Positions 48,191 through 49,077 of a DNA stretch of 49,077 nt are shown one piece after another. Origin of the DNA: Burkholderiaceae bacterium (lineage in GTDB: Bacteria; Pseudomonadota; Gammaproteobacteria; Burkholderiales; Burkholderiaceae_C); the NCBI GenBank assembly GCA_028685665.1, contig JAQUDN010000004.1, forward strand, positions 1-49,077. The letters are read 5' to 3'. The position numbers were made by a program, and so were the translations under genes. The notes beneath the pieces are model-generated. The model ran no database searches and was not told the origin of the DNA. It saw nothing but the letters and a program-made list of their open reading frames with translations. Every line of letters begins with the position of its first letter. Within the stretch, counting starts at the first letter, position 1.

Positions 48191-49077
48191 ATGGCGGACA
48201 CGACACACTCCACCGCCCCGGCGGACCGTGGGCGCTGGCCCGCCTGGGCCACGCCGGCCCTCAGCCTCCTCGTGGCCTTTGGCCTTGTGCCCTGGGTGGC
48301 TTCGGGGTACTGGCTGGATGCCATCCTGATTCCTTTTCTGGCGCTGTCGCTGGCGGCGCTGGGACTGAACCTGCTCACGGGCTACGCCGGCCAGCTTTCG
48401 CTGGGCACCGCCGCCTTCATGGCGGTGGGCGCATTTGCCGCCTACAACTTCCAGCTGCGGATCGAAGGCCTGCCGCTGCTGGTCAGCCTGTTTCTGGCCG
48501 GCCTGTCGGCCACGCTGGTGGGGGTGGTGTTTGGCCTGCCCAGCCTGCGCCTGCGGGGCTTTTACCTGGCTGTCTCCACCCTGGCGGCACAGTTTTTCGT
48601 GCAATGGGCGCTGACCAAGTTCAGCTGGTTCAGCAATGACAGCCCCTCGGGGGTGATCGATGCCCCGCCGCTGGTGGTGGCGGGCTACGCCTTTGACACG
48701 CCGGTGGGGCGCTACCTGTTTGCGCTGACCATCGTGACCGTGATCACGGCGCTGGCCACCCGGCTCGTGGGCACGCAGACCGGCCACCATTTCATTGCCG
48801 TGCGCGACAACGAACTGGCCGCACGCGTGATGGGCGTGCCGGTGCTGCGCACCAAGCTGCTGGCGTTTGCCCTGTCCTCCTTCATCGTGGGGGTGGCGGG
48901 CGTGCTGTGGGGCTTTGTCTATCTGCGCACGGTGGAGCCTGCGGGCTTCAACCTGGACCGATCGTTCCAGATCTTTTTCATCATAATCATCGGCGGACTG
49001 GCCACCATCCGCGGGGCCTTTCTGGGCGCGGCGCTCATCGTGGTGTTTCCGCTGCTGCTGTCGCGCCTGGGCCAACT
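48191..49077 (+). CDS. HAAT ABC transporter permease (LivM-like), partial at window end
   Basis: MADTTHSTAPADRGRWPAWATPALSLLVAFGLVPWVASGYWLDAILIPFLALSLAALGLNLLTGYAGQLSLGTAAFMAVGAFAAYN... Confidence 0.9.
   Translation, partial: MADTTHSTAPADRGRWPAWATPALSLLVAFGLVPWVASGYWLDAILIPFLALSLAALGLNLLTGYAGQLSLGTAAFMAVGAFAAYNFQLRIEGLPLLVSLFLAGLSATLVGVVFGLPSLRLRGFYLAVSTLAAQFFVQWALTKFSWFSNDSPSGVIDAPPLVVAGYAFDTPVGRYLFALTIVTVITALATRLVGTQTGHHFIAVRDNELAARVMGVPVLRTKLLAFALSSFIVGVAGVLWGFVYLRTVEPAGFNLDRSFQIFFIIIIGGLATIRGAFLGAALIVVFPLLLSRLGQ

Noticed and set aside
1-49077. CRISPR arrays, rRNA, tRNA, intact prophage or integrase genes
   Set aside because: Looked for regularly spaced direct repeats, rRNA-like conserved blocks, tRNA-like cloverleaf signatures and integrase motifs; none convincing by eye.

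Overview
GC-rich window, probably from a Comamonadaceae-like betaproteobacterium (inferred from gene content; not tested). Most of it is ordinary chromosome: tctBA, a GspE-like ATPase, tatD, a DUF748 protein, a DsbD-type reductase, metY, glpQ, hemE and priA. Four areas stand out. (1) 35.9-49.1 kb is an organosulfur (dimethyl sulfide / dimethyl sulfone / methanesulfonate type) gene cluster. It has an SfnR-like sigma-54 activator, three acyl-CoA-dehydrogenase-fold flavoproteins, three LLM-type monooxygenases, an MsuE-like FMN reductase and a branched-chain-amino-acid-type ABC transporter. I can read three sigma-54 (GG-N10-GC) promoter candidates in it. (2) 12.5-15.3 kb is an AT-rich island beside a decayed IS5-type transposase. 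It carries a frame-disrupted BacA-like (prephenate decarboxylase/dehydratase fold) gene, an MFS exporter and an AraC regulator. (3) The hemE-priA intergenic region holds a tandem ~334 bp imperfect repeat, each copy with TTATGCACA and TTATCCACA (DnaA-box-like) sites at conserved spacing. (4) 26.7-31.7 kb is an accessory stretch with a class A beta-lactamase, an orphan HicB, a DUF1778-GNAT toxin-antitoxin pair and an Abi/HEPN-type protein. metY appears to have a 1-nt frameshift near its C-terminus. A short dispersed repeat (core TATCAAAAA..TAGC) occurs both between genes and inside coding sequences. All family calls come from reading the translations; no database search was run.
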